From contig VXCM01001512.1 of assembly GCA_014773175.1 (NCBI GenBank), positions 62,001 through 126,000 of the forward strand: a stretch of DNA of 64,000 bases, read 5' to 3'. Source of the DNA: Lucifuga dentata (taxonomy: Eukaryota > Chordata > Actinopteri > Ophidiiformes > Bythitidae). The notes below the pieces were generated by a model. It ran no database searches. It saw only the letters and a program-made list of their open reading frames with translations, and was not told the origin of the DNA. The translations under genes were made by a program, and so were the position numbers. The stretch's first letter is position 1; the number at the start of each line of letters is the position of its first letter. This document shows positions 39,401-54,633 of this stretch, piece after piece.

Positions 39401-39800
39401 CAAGCGGTAGCTCCTTTTCCAGCGGTCGGCGACAGCGAGGGAGGCTCTAAGTGCTGCAGCTATGGGTGTTTAAGGTGGCGTGTCACAGGGGTCACGGCAG
39501 CGCTGAGTCGCTCTCTTCTCATGCGTGTCAGGGGAACAGGCAGGACACGGGTGTTTGCGTGCCCTAATTTGACCCCCGTCCCTGCTCCTCNCCCCCCCTT
39601 CCTTGCCGGCAGGTGTGCAGGTGCTTGTTAGAGGGGGTCCCAGAGGGAGACAGGGAGGAGGGAAGGTGGCGAGGAAAGCGGAGAAAACAATATCGTAAAG
39701 AAAGTGTAGACAGGTAAGACAGAGAGCTAAACGATGAGTGGCGCATGATGAGGGAGCCCAGAGGAGTGACTCAGGAGTCACTCCTCTGGGCTGGGGAGTN

Positions 39801-39833
<33 letters not shown>

Positions 39834-42800
39834 TGATAATGTGATAATGAGATAATGTGTCTGATACAATGTGCCTCATATTTGGATGCAATGGCTCTTT
39901 AAAATCAAATAAATACTACATTAATAGTACATTAATATAACAGGGATATTATAAATGGAGTCATTTAAAAATTATGAGGCTATCCGAGAAAATTTAAATA
40001 AAGTTTAAGGAGTATTGCATGAGTAGATGGTATTATATTATATTTGTACCTGCAGGTTACTAAGGCAACAAAAATTATACTGTGTTCGACATGCACCAGA
40101 TCATTTATGGGCACTTTAGAAATGGAATAAGCTAAATGATCCATTCTGAAGGTGCAGTTAGATGTTGTCCCACAAATACGAATATTACATCTCTCCTGTC
40201 AGTAAAGTTTTCACTTTTCAGACGCCTCCAAACATAATTTGTTTTGTTTGGTTGGTAAATTGAAAACTTCACGGACTCGAAATACTGTAATGTTTGATTT
40301 TCATTAAGCGTTTCTTTTACTCGAGTAACATTTTATGGTCTGCTATTTGTTTTTATGGTAGAGGAAAATAATGATATTAGTCCTTTGCAGCCAAACTGAA
40401 TTATTCTGTCTTTGTAATCAATACCGACAGTCTTGATAAAAGCAAAATACATCCTCTGAGTACAGTGTGTTCAACATCAGCTGAGGCAAAGAACTTAATT
40501 ATTGGGCGGTAGGAAATAATTACATAGAAGATTAAAGATTAAACATGAATATATATCTGAATTTGAAAATTTGCTGTACAAATTTCGCCAGTGCTTCTGC
40601 CATGGATGTACACATGTATTTCTGCTGCTTATTATTTTCTCCTTGAGAAATTTGCACTTTTTTAACAAATTTTTAACCCATATAACTTACCCTGCTCACA
40701 AACTTCACAGTCAGCGCTCATAAAAGCTTTAAAAACTCAATCTCTGTTGCTATGTGACCGGGAAAGACAAAAACAGAGCCCAAGACAATGAGAGACAGAG
40801 TGAAATGGTGCAAAAAAACAGTGAAAATGACAAAAAACAGAAAAAGTAGAGTAGCATAGAGCTGTTTTTAAGGTCCTCTGGTAAAACTGGAGGTCAGAAC
40901 TGACTTAAAAATATTCTTGTAGAAGCAGACAGTAACAAGAAAAAAAAAAGTCCCTACAACAACCCAACTTATCACCATCCAGCATACTTCTCCTGCATTA
41001 ATTCCTAATATTCATACAGCTTTAGCAAACGTACAGTAAGTGGCACGGCCGTACTATAATTCACGGTGTCCTCTGCCACGCTGAAATTACCCAAACGTTG
41101 TGTTTAATGGAAGCGACACCTACGACCTCCTGTAACGCGGCGATAGGCTGCTGGTAGGAGTGTGTCATCTGCATACGTTAATATTCATGAGCGGGAGACA
41201 GTCAAGAGGTGAGGCATCCCCGCTCGCTCGGCACGCTGGGAAACGCGGCGGCTGCACAAGAGAGAGGGAGTTAATCTAGTGAAATTTATGGCCGTTATTA
41301 CCACAGGGGAATATTAGCGGCACTGAAATAATAACCCTGACATGTAACTGGAATTTATGTGCAAAGCTAAAAATGGTGCATGTGACTTTGTGCGTTGTTT
41401 GTGTTATTGCGGTAACCCGTCATGGCCGTGCGTACGTGTCCATCTCATTAAAAGGTCATAGTTTTAGCTCGCCAGATGTTTTTTAAAGGCTGTGTAAATA
41501 ACTTTTACAAATAAAAGGATTGCTCCCTCTTCACAGCATCTGCTGCTGTCACAGTGGACCTGGGTTATGCTCTAATCATACGCCATTATCACACACACGC
41601 ACACGCACACACACTAAGCACAGTCCAGTGGGATCAGATAGAAAGGAGAGAATGTGATATAAGAAATAAGGAAACTTTGTTATCAGACCAATTTTTTTTT
41701 TTAACTGAATCATAACGTGACAAAGTGGGAAAAAAATGGATCTGTAACATGAATGGAGGGAAGGTACTTAAAATGTGCTGTTCACCTGCAGCTCTGCCCG
41801 ACGAAAAAGAAAATATGACTCATAAAGCCCTGAAAGCTTGTGTTAAAGTGAATAATGCTCAAGTTAAGATTATGCTAATGAGACATATGAGGAGGGAGAG
41901 TAACAGCACAAGAGCCTGTGTTCATATATATATACATATATGTACACTGTATATAAATAAATGTTTGTGTGTGTGTGTGTGTGTGTTTATGTCCTTTGGC
42001 TGAATTTTTGTAATATATGAATCAGTTGTACAATAAATTGTTATTTAGGCAAGTAAGTAGTCATAAATCACTTAAAATGTGTCTGTGTATGCATGTGTGT
42101 TTATCACTTTTATCTCATATAATAGCTTAGCTGAGAGAATGCATAAAGTCTGTGTGTGTGTCAGAGAGGGAGAGAGAGAATAAATGCCCTATAAACTGGC
42201 CAAACTGCTGTGAAGTTTGAATCTTGTGTAAATTCAAACTTAAAGTGGATTTAGATTAATATTATATGTCATACATTAAAATCATGATGTCATTGCTATC
42301 AAATGAAACCCTCGTAAATCCATATTTGTTCCTCTTAACGGTTAAACATAAAACTGAAGGATCAAATGGAAAAGCTTAGGCAAACCCATAAAACCAAAGA
42401 TTTTACTCGAAAAGTTGAAATTTTGGAGATAATGGGCTTTCACCAGACAGCAATAAAATGTGTGTGTGTGTGTATGTGTATGTGTGTGTGTGTGTGTTCA
42501 TACCCAGTTCCAGTCATCGTCTCTGTGTTGCGAGCAGCCAAGCTAACAACTTCAGTGACGTCCATCCTGCCGAGGGCCGATGGACTTTGCTCACTCTCAT
42601 AGTAACATAGGAAGCCACCCTCCAGGGTACACCAACGGCGTACCATGTCTAACACACACATACATACATGCACATACACACAAAATATGGAAACACAAGA
42701 TTATAAAAAAGCATTTAATTCAGAGCACACACATTTTGTGCTGCTTCTTTGTAACAATATGATAATTCATTGTCTTGAAATAATTGATTTCTTTTAAAGC

Positions 42801-43008
42801 TAAATTTGAATCATATCAACAGACTTTAAGGTATGTATTGAAGCTTCTGTGTTTCTAAAAAAAAAAAAAAAAAANAAAAAAAAAAAAAAAAACAGTTTAT
42901 CTATGACAAAAGACGACTAAAGTTTTAGCACAAAAGTCTTTTGTAGCCATGAATCAAAGCCAAATTTGCGTCTATGAGAAGATATTTGAGTAAAATATCC
43001 AAGGCCGT

Positions 43009-43044
<36 letters not shown>

Positions 43045-43070
43045 TGCCTCAGACAGATCCATGGTCCAAN

Positions 43071-43122
<52 letters not shown>

Positions 43123-43885
43123 AGTTAATACACCCCAAGTACGGAACAGATTTCAATCAACAAACATACTCTCAGTGGAAAAATTGGAAAACACACAACA
43201 CTGTCTTTCATGAGTGTCTGATTGTGCGATTTCCATAGCCAATGAGCATGAAGTTCATGAAAACATACCTAAATTTGGATTTTCAAAGTCATCGTGCCAT
43301 CTGCTTTTTTGTTCCGCAACAAACGCACACAAACAGCCCCCTCCCTCGCCCCCCGCACCACCCCGTCGCTTGTGACTCCAAAGTTTTGACTGTATTCATC
43401 TCATGAATATGCTAATTGTGTATGCCTCTGCCAACTGTGTGTGATGTTTCTGAAGGAACAGATATAGTTCCAATAAAAAGGAAGTGTCTACAACTGGCTG
43501 TTAAAAGGGAAAAGGATGTGATAAGCATAGGAAAGGAGGATGTCAGTTTCACTCTATTCACCCTCACACTACTTCTCATATGGCTCTCTGTGCCTTTTCC
43601 TTTGTCTCCCCCCCTCCAAAAAAAAAAAAANAAAAAAAAAAAAAACACTTGGACAACATTCTCCAAATAGTCTCACTAATAATCTCACTAATAGTGAGTT
43701 ACTTACTTTGGCATTTAAAAAAAAATACAGCACTTCTGACCCTGGCTTCTTTTTCAGAAAAATAAATCTTCCAGCAGCCAAAGAATCATCATCATCATCT
43801 CTATCTGAAACCAATCACACTATATCACATCTGCATGTATGTGGCAGCTTTATGAGTGATGTGCACGTGGGGGGGGGGGGGGGGN

Positions 43886-43919
<34 letters not shown>

Positions 43920-45304
43920 AGTGGTATTTAAAGTTATTAACAGTTCAGTCTGACAGTACTCACCGTTGGCTTGGTGACAGAAAAAAAGAAAATCGGAATG
44001 CACTATACTTCCATGCAAACATTCCTTGCTTGCCACGTTTTTGCAGAAAATGTCATGTCCATCACTTTTCACCACAGGATAGCCAAGATTTCTTTGTATA
44101 CCTACACACGTTTTTGTCTTCCTTACCCTACGTTCTCCCTGTAATGGGATAATAACATAATCGTTTCATTCATACTGTGTAGGACCCTGACACTGTCAAC
44201 TTTAAGAGCTGGGATTGCTTTTGTACCTGAAGTCAAGTGCTAGGAAACTATAATGCCATTGATTAGCCTGGCATTTGCTCTAAAATGACAGGGGTTATTA
44301 AGGAATTAAGATATTTATGAATTGTACACAGCTGTGCAAAAAAATTGTTATTTTCGTGGGCAGGTATGGAATATTGTGAAAGGTCACCCACAACTTCTAA
44401 GCATAACACTCTTCTCTTTAAATGGGACAACTTCAGACAAAAGTTTTTATCTTCCTGTGAGGAAAAGGAAAATGTCTCTTTTCCCTCATTCTGAGGAGAA
44501 ATGAGCAAAATTTACCGCAAATTTCAGAACCCAAATTCCTGTAGCAGCCTGGCTTCCAGACTGTGTCGACGTATGAATGGTCTCGCTGCTAGACCATCTA
44601 GTTTCTGAGGAATCCCATTACCGACCGGCACACACAGGTACAGACTCCTGCATAAGGCCTCGCTATGGTGAGGAAACAGGGCGATGGTGGAAGAAAGGGA
44701 TTGAAAGAGAATCAAAAGGTGTAGAGAGGCTGCAAATGTTTGACAAATGTAATTTCATATGCAGGAAAATACCCCCTGGACAACTTATGAACTCCTTTGG
44801 GTTGGAATTACAGTTGAAGACCAAGAAAAAGATGAAGGGAGCAGATAGAAGAGGGGCTGGAGGCAAAGAATTGAACAAGAGAACGTTGCTGCTGCCAATT
44901 CAGGAGCGTCATCACTGCAAAGTACACGCAGGATCGCAGTGAAATAGCCGAAATGACTTTTCCTGATGTGAATTTAAGCGGTATTATCCAGCTATGTTGG
45001 AAACTGTGTCATGTCAACCAGTTTACAAGTTCATTCCAATACAGCAATGAATGGCTTTGGATTCCTGCAACGTATTAGAAACAGGAAACGGGCTTCATCA
45101 TTAAAAACCCACATCACCCAATCACAAGCATACTTCTTTGTTTGTGGTTCAGAATTTCCTTTAGCTTTTCTTTAGCGGGGGGTGATAGCACTAGCTTCTA
45201 CAAAAGAGCCAGTGTAATAGTGGGAACAATAGCGCCTGATTTACAATCAAGCAGCTGCGTCCATTGCCAGCTGTTCCCCACATGCACATGCGCGCACACA
45301 CACA

Positions 45305-45352
<48 letters not shown>

Positions 45353-48300
45353 GTAACAGCCCCGCAGCCCAGCCGTTCTCCACGGGAGTCCGCAACCAGC
45401 CACCAGAGACAACACTAACGGAAGCCAACCGCGATACATGCTTCCACCATCTAAATTGAACCAATTAGCACCAACGCCAAGAGTGCTCCCTGTATAACAT
45501 TTTCTAGAAGAAAAAGGGCCTGCAATTTCACAACGCGTGATCTCTTTTTCGGCTTTTTTCTCTCTCACTTGTCTCATTTCTGTAATTTGTGAAACGCGCC
45601 TAATGCTCCAAGCGCGCATTAAGAGGAATCATGTCACCAATGTACCAATTAAATCGTCTTATTCTTCACGGAAAGAATGGAGCAACTTACAGAATAAACA
45701 CACTTTCTCTAGCGTTTGGACTCCAATTGTGTCACGACTTGATGTTTATTCTTTATTGCGCTATTCTAAATGTACCCAATGTCCCTCTAAACATTTTATC
45801 GCCATCATCTCAGACTGCATTGAAACAGCTGGCTGAGCCTCTTTCCACCGAGTCACCTTCTCCCTCCTCCACCCTCCAACCCCCCAACCAATCTTCTTCC
45901 TATCTGGCGTTCAGACTAAAATATCTGTGATGAAGACATCTGCTGGACAGCTTGTCAGGAGGGCTGGAAATGGAAATCGAGAAACTGAAGGGATCTGAAC
46001 GATCTGTCTGTGCCAGAATTACAGCCCACTTCATTACAGGGAGGAATGGACAGATATGGCATTAGATAAAGAAAAAATACAATCTACTGCATTTCTGGCC
46101 TAAGCTGCAGAACTGCTCATTCATTTAGTCGAGAAATAAGACCCAGATATTCCATTCTGACAATAACACTTTAATGCATGAATAAATACTGGTTTATTAT
46201 CAGAAATTTAACCCAATCTTTTTACTCATAATTGGATTGTTCATATGGGCTCGGTGTATTTGTGTCCTTAATTAAGCTGTTCACGTTATTTTCCTCCTCC
46301 ATCTCCCCGTCCTCCCTGCACCTCCTCACTCTGTCCCGGCAGTTGTGAGTTCGTGTTTCAGGGATGAACAGAGCCGCTGCTGATGAGGGAAAAAGGCAAA
46401 ACTAATCAGAAATTAGGGGGGCCATTTCCCTGCTGCCACTCACCATTTCGGAAAGTAACTGCCTACTGTCCCTCAGTGGGGACTCTATCTCTCACTCTCA
46501 CACACACACAACACACACACACACACACACTTTAATGTGAGAGTAGCATGAGTCACTCTCCAGTTCACTTAAGGAGACAACTTCATTTACGGTGGAATCA
46601 ACAGCGTAGATCAGATATGGAGCAGAGTTCAACAAAACGCAGAAGTAGTCTCATGCTAAATGCACCAATCTAAACTTCATTTCAACAAAAACAAAAAAAA
46701 ACAAAAAAAAAAAAAANAAAAAAAAAAAAACAAGAACAAGGACTATTGTTTTTCTGTTGCTGACCTACATTTACCTCCTCTGAAGAGGTTTTCTTCTGCA
46801 TCCATTGGTCCATCGGTTGATTTGTTATATTTGTCATATCGACATGTTAATTCTAATGCTGTGGTTTATGAATCAATCTCTCTCTGTGTTGCTAAATTGT
46901 GTAGCATTCCCTATATGTATTTATGGCTTACTATGAAATTAGCTCCCATCAGTGGAAACACAAACACGTCTGCAGAGAGAAAAAAAACACCTGATTTTAA
47001 GACAGTGCTTTTTTTAAAGCCCTGAGCTCAGCTTATGAATTACTAAGAGTTTGGGTGTATCTACTGACCATCAAACCATTAGCCTTGAAGCGAGAGGCAT
47101 CCAGGGGTGCATTCAAAAATACCTCATGCCTCCATACTTGCAAAGGTTGATTGAAGAAGTTGGAATGCATGGAGTTTAAACCCAGACCTTCTGAATTTTT
47201 CAATAGATGCAGCTACAGTTAAAGCAACACTAAAGGACAAAAGCCTAAATTGTAGGGCCTTCCATAATAGATGGCATGACAAGGTATTTATTGACCACAA
47301 TGTTAGGAGGGGACTTTAGAATGAAAGTGGTACAAAACACACAACTGGAACTTCAACAGATCTCCACAAAATGGACATCTCCAGCTCCATCCACTTGAGC
47401 ATTATCACCTGTAAGAAGTGGCTGACCACACGTTGTCCTGTAAGAGCTTTTTAACCCTTTGTGGTCTTCCATGGTCGTGAGTGCTTGGACTCATCCTGCA
47501 TGAATCTTGTTATGTTGAGCTCATTCTGTCACTCAGCATCAAACACTATATGTCTTTTTTTTTTTTTTTTNTTTTTTTTTTTTTTTATTAAGAACCTGGG
47601 CTTTCAATCTAGCTTTCAATCATAAAAGTTCCTTTCTGATGTTTCCAGCTTCCATGTCAATTTTTGAGCCTTTCCTCATAAAGTTTTAGCCATACAGTTT
47701 TCAATAGAAAGTGTGAACAGAGCCAACAGTGAAAACAAAACATGGAGTCTTTCCCCACAAGGAATGAGCAAAGGCTCCGCTGATGACACCAACCCAGAAA
47801 AGTGGATAAAAATGAACTTTATCTCCAGTAGAAAGCTGCCCAGGCATGTTCAATAGTGGGTGCTGTTATATGCAAACAAAGCCATTTCTGGGCACTTCCA
47901 TGGATGCCAAACAGGTGTGATGCTACAAAATAAAAAATAGGTATGTATATACATGATACAGTTATCTGTATCTGTAACTGTGATTGGCTGATAAAATCAG
48001 CTCCACCATTATCACTCAGACTCAAATTCATGTACATCCCACCCACATGCCTTCCAAGATTCTATTTTCCAGACTTCAGCCCTGTTCATTAGCTAGAATG
48101 TGCAACCACCAATGAGAGCTATGTGTGTGTATGTGTGTGTGTGTGTGTGTGTCACTACTGAGATAGAGATGGATGCCTTACTCAAGCTCATTGAAGTGGC
48201 AGGTAGCTGCACGCTACCGCCCCCCACCTTCTTCCCCTTGTTTTTCACCCATCCCTCATCCCACTCCTTCACCTCCCCAGTAACCTCCTTCCCCAGGGGC

Positions 48301-50821
48301 AACATCCAAAGCCGGCTTTTTCTCCTAATTACCCATGGGTCCCAGAAATGCTCCAGCTGCTTGGAGAAGTGGGAGCGTTCCAGAGCAGGAGGTGTTTGGG
48401 TGGGAAAAGGAGGCTGATTAAAAGTTTTAAACAGGCTTGGAAGACAAAAGAAGGAGTATTCTTAAGCTGTGGAGGAAGTTAAAACTCAAAAACTCAGAGT
48501 GCCATCTCTTGAGTAGATTGGACTAAAACTGTTTTAGTTAAAAAAAAAAAAAAANNNNNNNNNNNNNNNNNNNNNNNNNNNNNNNNNNNNNNNNNNNNNN
48601 NNNNNNNNNNNNNNNNNNNNNNNNNNNNNNNNNNNNNNNNNNNNNNNNNNNNNNNNNNNNNNNNNNNNNNNNNNNNNNNNNNNNNNNNNNNNNNNNNNNN
48701 NNNNNNNNNNNNNNNNNNNNNNNNNNNNNNNNNNNNNNNNNNNNNNNNNNNNNNNNNNNNNNNNNNNNNNNNNNNNNNNNNNNNNNNNNNNNNNNNNNNN
48801 NNNNNNNNNNNNNNNNNNNNNNNNNNNNNNNNNNNNNNNNNNNNNNNNNNNNNNTTTTTTTTAACCACAGCCATAATTTTCCCTGTGCTTACATTCTGTG
48901 CCTAGCAGCCTAACAACATACATGTACCTGACAAGAATTCTCAGAGGACTGGTGCAGAGCACATTTGAAAGACAGATTCATTGATCAATTTGACTGGAGT
49001 GTTTGGTATACGGATTAAACGATTGGCAGGTTGACAACTGACAGACTGACACTGATTGATCGATCGGTGCTTAACTGGTAGACCTCTGACAAACACGAAG
49101 TTTGAATCGTTTACAAGAGCATTGATGGATTGATTAGTCTTGCTGGAGGGTTAGTAAAAGTGGATTTATGCTCACCGTCTCTTCCACGGCAGTCCAGCGT
49201 CATCTTAGCAGGGCCAGAGGATACACAGAGGAAACCGTCCATGAAGAGAGAGGCATCCGGCAAGGACTTATTCTCTGACCACTGCTCCAGTCTGGGGAAA
49301 TCTGCAAAGGAACAGACACAGGTGATGCCTCTGTGTAACAATTTCACCCTCGTGCAAATACAATGTCTTTCTTTCCAAATTTTCAGCTATATATAGAACA
49401 GTGCAAAAGCTACAAAAAAAAAAAAAAAAAAAAATCATCATCATACATCATGACTAGCTTTATTGTGGAAAATAGCTGTCAGTAATGTAACATGCATGCA
49501 AGTAGTATTTATTGGGCTTAAGCATGCAAAATTATCAGTATGGTCCTTTAAATAAGACACAGAATCCCAACCTTCAGGATTGTTGTTCTGTAACTGGAGC
49601 TGTGCAACAATGAATTCATCCAGTATTAAGTTGCTACTATTTATTTAGTCACATGATCATTCAAACACAGTCTGACAAGTCGTTCTGGGAATATTTCAAT
49701 GTAGAAAACTTCATGGAATGGAAAAAAAAAAAAAAAAAANAAAAAAAAAAAAAAAAAGAATCAACCGTTTTATGCTCTCTCCTCTTTTAATCTTTTTCGA
49801 TTAAAATTCTAACTCATTTTTCCTCTTTTCTCCTAAACTCCCTCTACTCTCCCTTTCTTGCTAGCTTTAAGAGCTCCCCACATTCAACCTTATCATTCTC
49901 AAATTCAATTAGCTTCAATTCTGAAGTTCAATTTTCTGCCACAGCCTGGGCAATATCTTGGAGATTGTATCTTCAGTACCTCCAGCTCTCTCATCAAGCA
50001 AGGTAAAATAACTTTAATTGAAACCACTTTCAATTGAAGCAACATTTCCAACCCTCACTGACACCACGAACGCCTCATCTCACAGCTACAAATCATTCTA
50101 CAAAAGGGAAAACAATCAGTTAATTTAACAAGGCAGCTCACTCTGGATATGCCGCCGTTCTGTATATGGATTAATCATATCAAACTTATTAATTATAATT
50201 CATATGCAGGCTAATAATCTTCAAACTGCACCAATACATTACCAATAATTTAATGTGTTATTTGAACAATGAAAGAAAATTAATGTCTTTTATCAAATAA
50301 AAGCACCCAATTGAAATATGAAATTAAATACTCTTTAAATATGAGGGTTGCTGTCAGAAATCATATGGGACTCACTGTCGCCTAGAAAATTAATGTTTGC
50401 AAGGATGGAATATTCTCTTATTTTAAATACTGACGGACAGATTTTAAATAATTAATATTTTGTAAGGGATATAATTTTCTTTTACATGGACCAGGCTAAT
50501 ATGTGACAGGTCTCCAAGATAGATGGGATAATAATAATAATTCATACACCATCATCATCCATGATCCATCAGCTTGGGCATCATATCTTCACGATACAGT
50601 AGTTTTTATGTATTGCAGCCATTTGTAACAAGTGCGATACATTCTGATGCGGTGCCAAATCGGAGCCAATCAGGAACAAGTTGACATAATCCCTAAGTGG
50701 ATTCAGCTAGCAACATCTGGAATCCAACTTTGAACGTGTGCCTGCCAATAGTAGTGCCATAAATACATGGAATGAGACATAGAATTTAATAAGAAAACTA
50801 CAGGAAGGTGAGATTCTCTGG

Positions 50822-50853
<32 letters not shown>

Positions 50854-50883
50854 ATTTCCCATCCACTCAGGGTNATTCTCTGG

Positions 50884-50915
<32 letters not shown>

Positions 50916-53900
50916 ATTTCCCATCCACTCAGGGTGAGAGAATGTAAATAAGCCGGCAGGTTCAGGAGTATCAGTTGTAACAAGACTCTCTCTGTGAGCC
51001 TTCTAAACAGTCCCTCTGGGCCCCTAAAGCTGGACTCCGTTAAGATGGGACTGTGATGTCTGTGGGGGTGGCAGTTGAGAAGTCTGGCCTGTGCTGATTG
51101 GCTCAGTCCCCAGTGAAGGGAGGTGACATGACAGAGTGCTCAATTAGCCATCTGGTCGCCCACAGCAACAGTCGCAAAGTGGTCCACGACAAGACGTGGA
51201 CAGTGGGACAATCAGAGGAGCTCAGCCGCACACATACACCCGCAGAATCACACACACACAACACTTGCAGGACACAAAAGGCTACATGAACACAGAAGAC
51301 AAGGACATCGATGTTGATGTCACGCCTATTGATGAATCATTTTGGGGAGGTAGAAAACTCTTCATCCCTTTTTCCCTTCCATAAATACAGATGCTCATTT
51401 TTAGCCAATAATAAAGCTTAAAATGAGCCACACAATGACACTCTATCGGGAAAAAAAGCCTTAATCTTGCCAGCTACTCGTGACCTCTGACCCCCCTAAC
51501 AAATCTATGTACACTTACACTCGACCAGCTCCAAATAACCTGGCAGAGTCTTGCAAAGTTGGTAACAACAGGGTGGAATGAAGACCCAAGAAGATATGAG
51601 GCCTCTGATTTAGTGTTTGTGCATGTGTCTGTGTCCGTGTGCATGTATAAGTCTGTGTGTATGTGTGTTTCATCATTTTATTATCCACACAGAAAGCCTG
51701 CTGGATGAATTTTTAATGTGCCACGAGATTCAGAGATTCAATGCGTCAGGGATGCTGGGGTGGTAACAATAAAACTCTGTTGCCTCCAAATCCACAGTGT
51801 GTCATTTAAGATGAAGCAAAATGATGTCAACAGCAAGAGGCTTTGCTGTTTAGCTTGGTTTTGCAGTACAACGGTCTCCTGGGGGGGAGTGAGCAGCAGC
51901 TATAAAACACAATTTACATGTTTACATAGCTCTGTTTACAAGTTGGGCATTAGCTGGTGCTCTTATCCAGAGATTTACAGCCAAAGAGCTGGCAGGGGTT
52001 CAGAGTCCTGCTGCAGGACACATTAGCTGTTTAGTGCAGAAACCAAAATGGTCGCCTCATTGCGACCTATATCCAAATAAACCACGCTGAGGCTATGATC
52101 TTGGACATACTGAGCATGAACACCTTTAGTATCGACGTAGAAATAACAAATCCAGAGAACTGCTAGCTTTCATTCTGCCAACCTAACAAGTAGACATGTT
52201 TTGCCATGGCAACAGAACCTCTGATTTCTCAAAGTTCTGATACTAACTGGAAAAAGGAAAGGAAAGAGTGTAGTTGTGCAGCAGTGTGTTGGTGCTTTAG
52301 GGAGGCAGAGCGGCAGGTGAGCCTCAGCTGCTTGTGATTTGCACCTGCAGCATTTAGGCACCAATTACCAACTCGTCTTTGGAGAGCGAGTGGGACCAGA
52401 CTCTGCTAAACTCTTCCTGTCATCTATCTAAGCCACAGACCTGAAACAAAGGCCTCATCTGTACCTGGCATTTAAATGTAGTCTCTGCATCCAGATGTGT
52501 TGTTTGGATAATGACATTAATGACATCTGATATCAGAATTCGCATTAAAAAGTGTTGCTGTTATCTGGACTCTGCCTGCATTGTGATCAGATCTCATGTT
52601 GTGTTATTGAAGCTTGTGTTTCCTACATGAACTTCATCCATTTTAATTTTTTGGCGGTGACTGTCCGGTTTCAAGGTACAGACACCCATTTCAAGCAAGT
52701 CACAACTCCCAATTCAAAATAACTTTATTAGCAAGAGCGAGCAGAGATAGGAAGACAAGGTGGGTTGATGTTTTAACTTGTGACCAGATTTTTATCTCAC
52801 AAACAGAAGCCAAACGTACAGATTGAATTCACACATGGCTACTTTTGGCAATGTGTAAATGCATTTACACTACACATTGCATTAACGTGTGTTCTTCTTT
52901 ATCTAAAAAATGTGCTCTTTATCCAGATCTGGATAAAGAGCACATTTTAATGCAAAGTATAAATGGGGCCACAGGATGTTTAAGCAGCGCTGCTAATGAT
53001 GTGAATGCCCAATTGCAAGAAAGACTTGAAATGAGATTTTTTTTTTTTTTTTTTTTTTTGATAAGGAACACTTATCTTTGTACTAAAATAATTTATATAT
53101 ACGTACATTTACATCCATTTCTCTAACCACTAGCGAACTCTTCTGCTAAAATATTGTTCCTGGAGCAGTTCCAGAAAGTGATAAATGATATATTAAAGTA
53201 CATTACGCACAGTAGAAGAAGTCAGGCATAATTTCTATCATCATGCCAGTGCTGTTAACATTAGTGACAGGCAGGTAGTGACACTAGTGACAGGATGGTT
53301 AATCTTGTCGTGACAAAATATATAATCTTGAAAAATATTTCGACAGCATGTTCTCGCTCATTCTGTTGGATATTATCACCAAGAAAAAAAAGCTGTCTCT
53401 CTGCCAATGTTAAACTCTGTAGCAAATAAGACAATCATTCAGATTTGTTACATATCAAGGGTTAAAATGTGTTTCGTGCAAACCAAAATGCACATTTTTG
53501 TGAGTTCATTTACATTTATGTGACATATTTAGCCTCTTGGGTGAAAAAGTGGGAATGTACCAGACATAAAAAATGACTTAAAGGTCTACAAATAGGAAGC
53601 ACCCCAGTGGAAGCCCTTGATGGTAAGGGATAAAGGCCTGAACTGAACCCTCAGGGGTTCCTAAAATGCGCAGACACACTTCCTCAGAGAACTGCCATTG
53701 GCTCTTTTAATGGACTCCGGGATGGGGATATGTAAATGAAAGTGCTCCTATGGTATCCCAGGGTGCTTTAGGGCGAGCAGGTGTGGGCGGGAAAATGAGA
53801 TCCGGCGAGGCTGGTTGCAATACACATGGAGAAGGAGCTAATGAAGTGGCAATGCTCTGTCATCAGGACACAGTAGTTATCCTAATGCGGGTGTATCGGA

Positions 53901-54591
53901 GCTACAAATGAGCCACAGTGGAGGGATGGGACAGTAGAGGGGTTCAGGGAGAAGGGGGCTGACAGTTTTGTTTCGGTACTTCACATTCAGGGGAAACTGT
54001 TTTTTTTTTTTTCCTGCTTTCATTTTCCACAAACTGATTCATACTGAGAGGAGATGCTGCAGCGTTTTGTCTCCGCGCTTAGAGCTATGCCAATTTAGAC
54101 TTTTTTCATTAAGAATAGAACTGTTTGGGGTTTCTGAGGATTTGTCATTGCTGGTATATCAAACCGTCCCACCAGGAGGACGGAGGATTTAAGAGAGGAA
54201 AGTGTTTGTTGTCAGTGAGCTTGTTCCAGGAAATATATGTAGTTTCTGGCATCCAGCACTGTGGGGTCGTTGAATGAGGGTCTGAATTACCTCAGTTTAT
54301 CTGATAAGTGAAGCAAAACTCTACAAGATGCAGATAATGTAATGTCCTACAGCTCTCTGATGACTATAATTAGTATTGTACTTTAATGTAGAAGATCATG
54401 TAATCCTTCAACTGATCTGAAAGCATGCAAGCATAGGATTTCTTTCTTTTCATTTCAGGATTTTTATAATTTCACATTTTATCTCATGAAGTTTGGGGAT
54501 TCTCATTATTCAGTAATTTGACATTGTGATAGGAACCTTCACAATGACCTTACGTTTGACACTTTTGACTGTTTTTTTTTTTTTTTTTTTN

Positions 54592-54633
<42 letters not shown>

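Larger units (their letters stand above)
42649..49175. other. arap2: intron between visible exons 4 and 5 (6.5 kb including the gap)
   Basis: No exon recognised. It carries the 300-n gap, CA repeats at 43011 and 45294, the GT repeat at 48121, and n-interrupted homopolymers at 42875, 43631, 43885, 46717 and 47571. Confidence 0.7.

Noticed and set aside
44577..44942. 121-codon + strand frame within the intron between exons 4 and 5
   Set aside because: Basic, low-complexity translation with no domain and no supporting splice sites; opposite to arap2.
48494..48874. 126-codon open frame
   Set aside because: It consists almost wholly of unknown residues across the 300-n gap.
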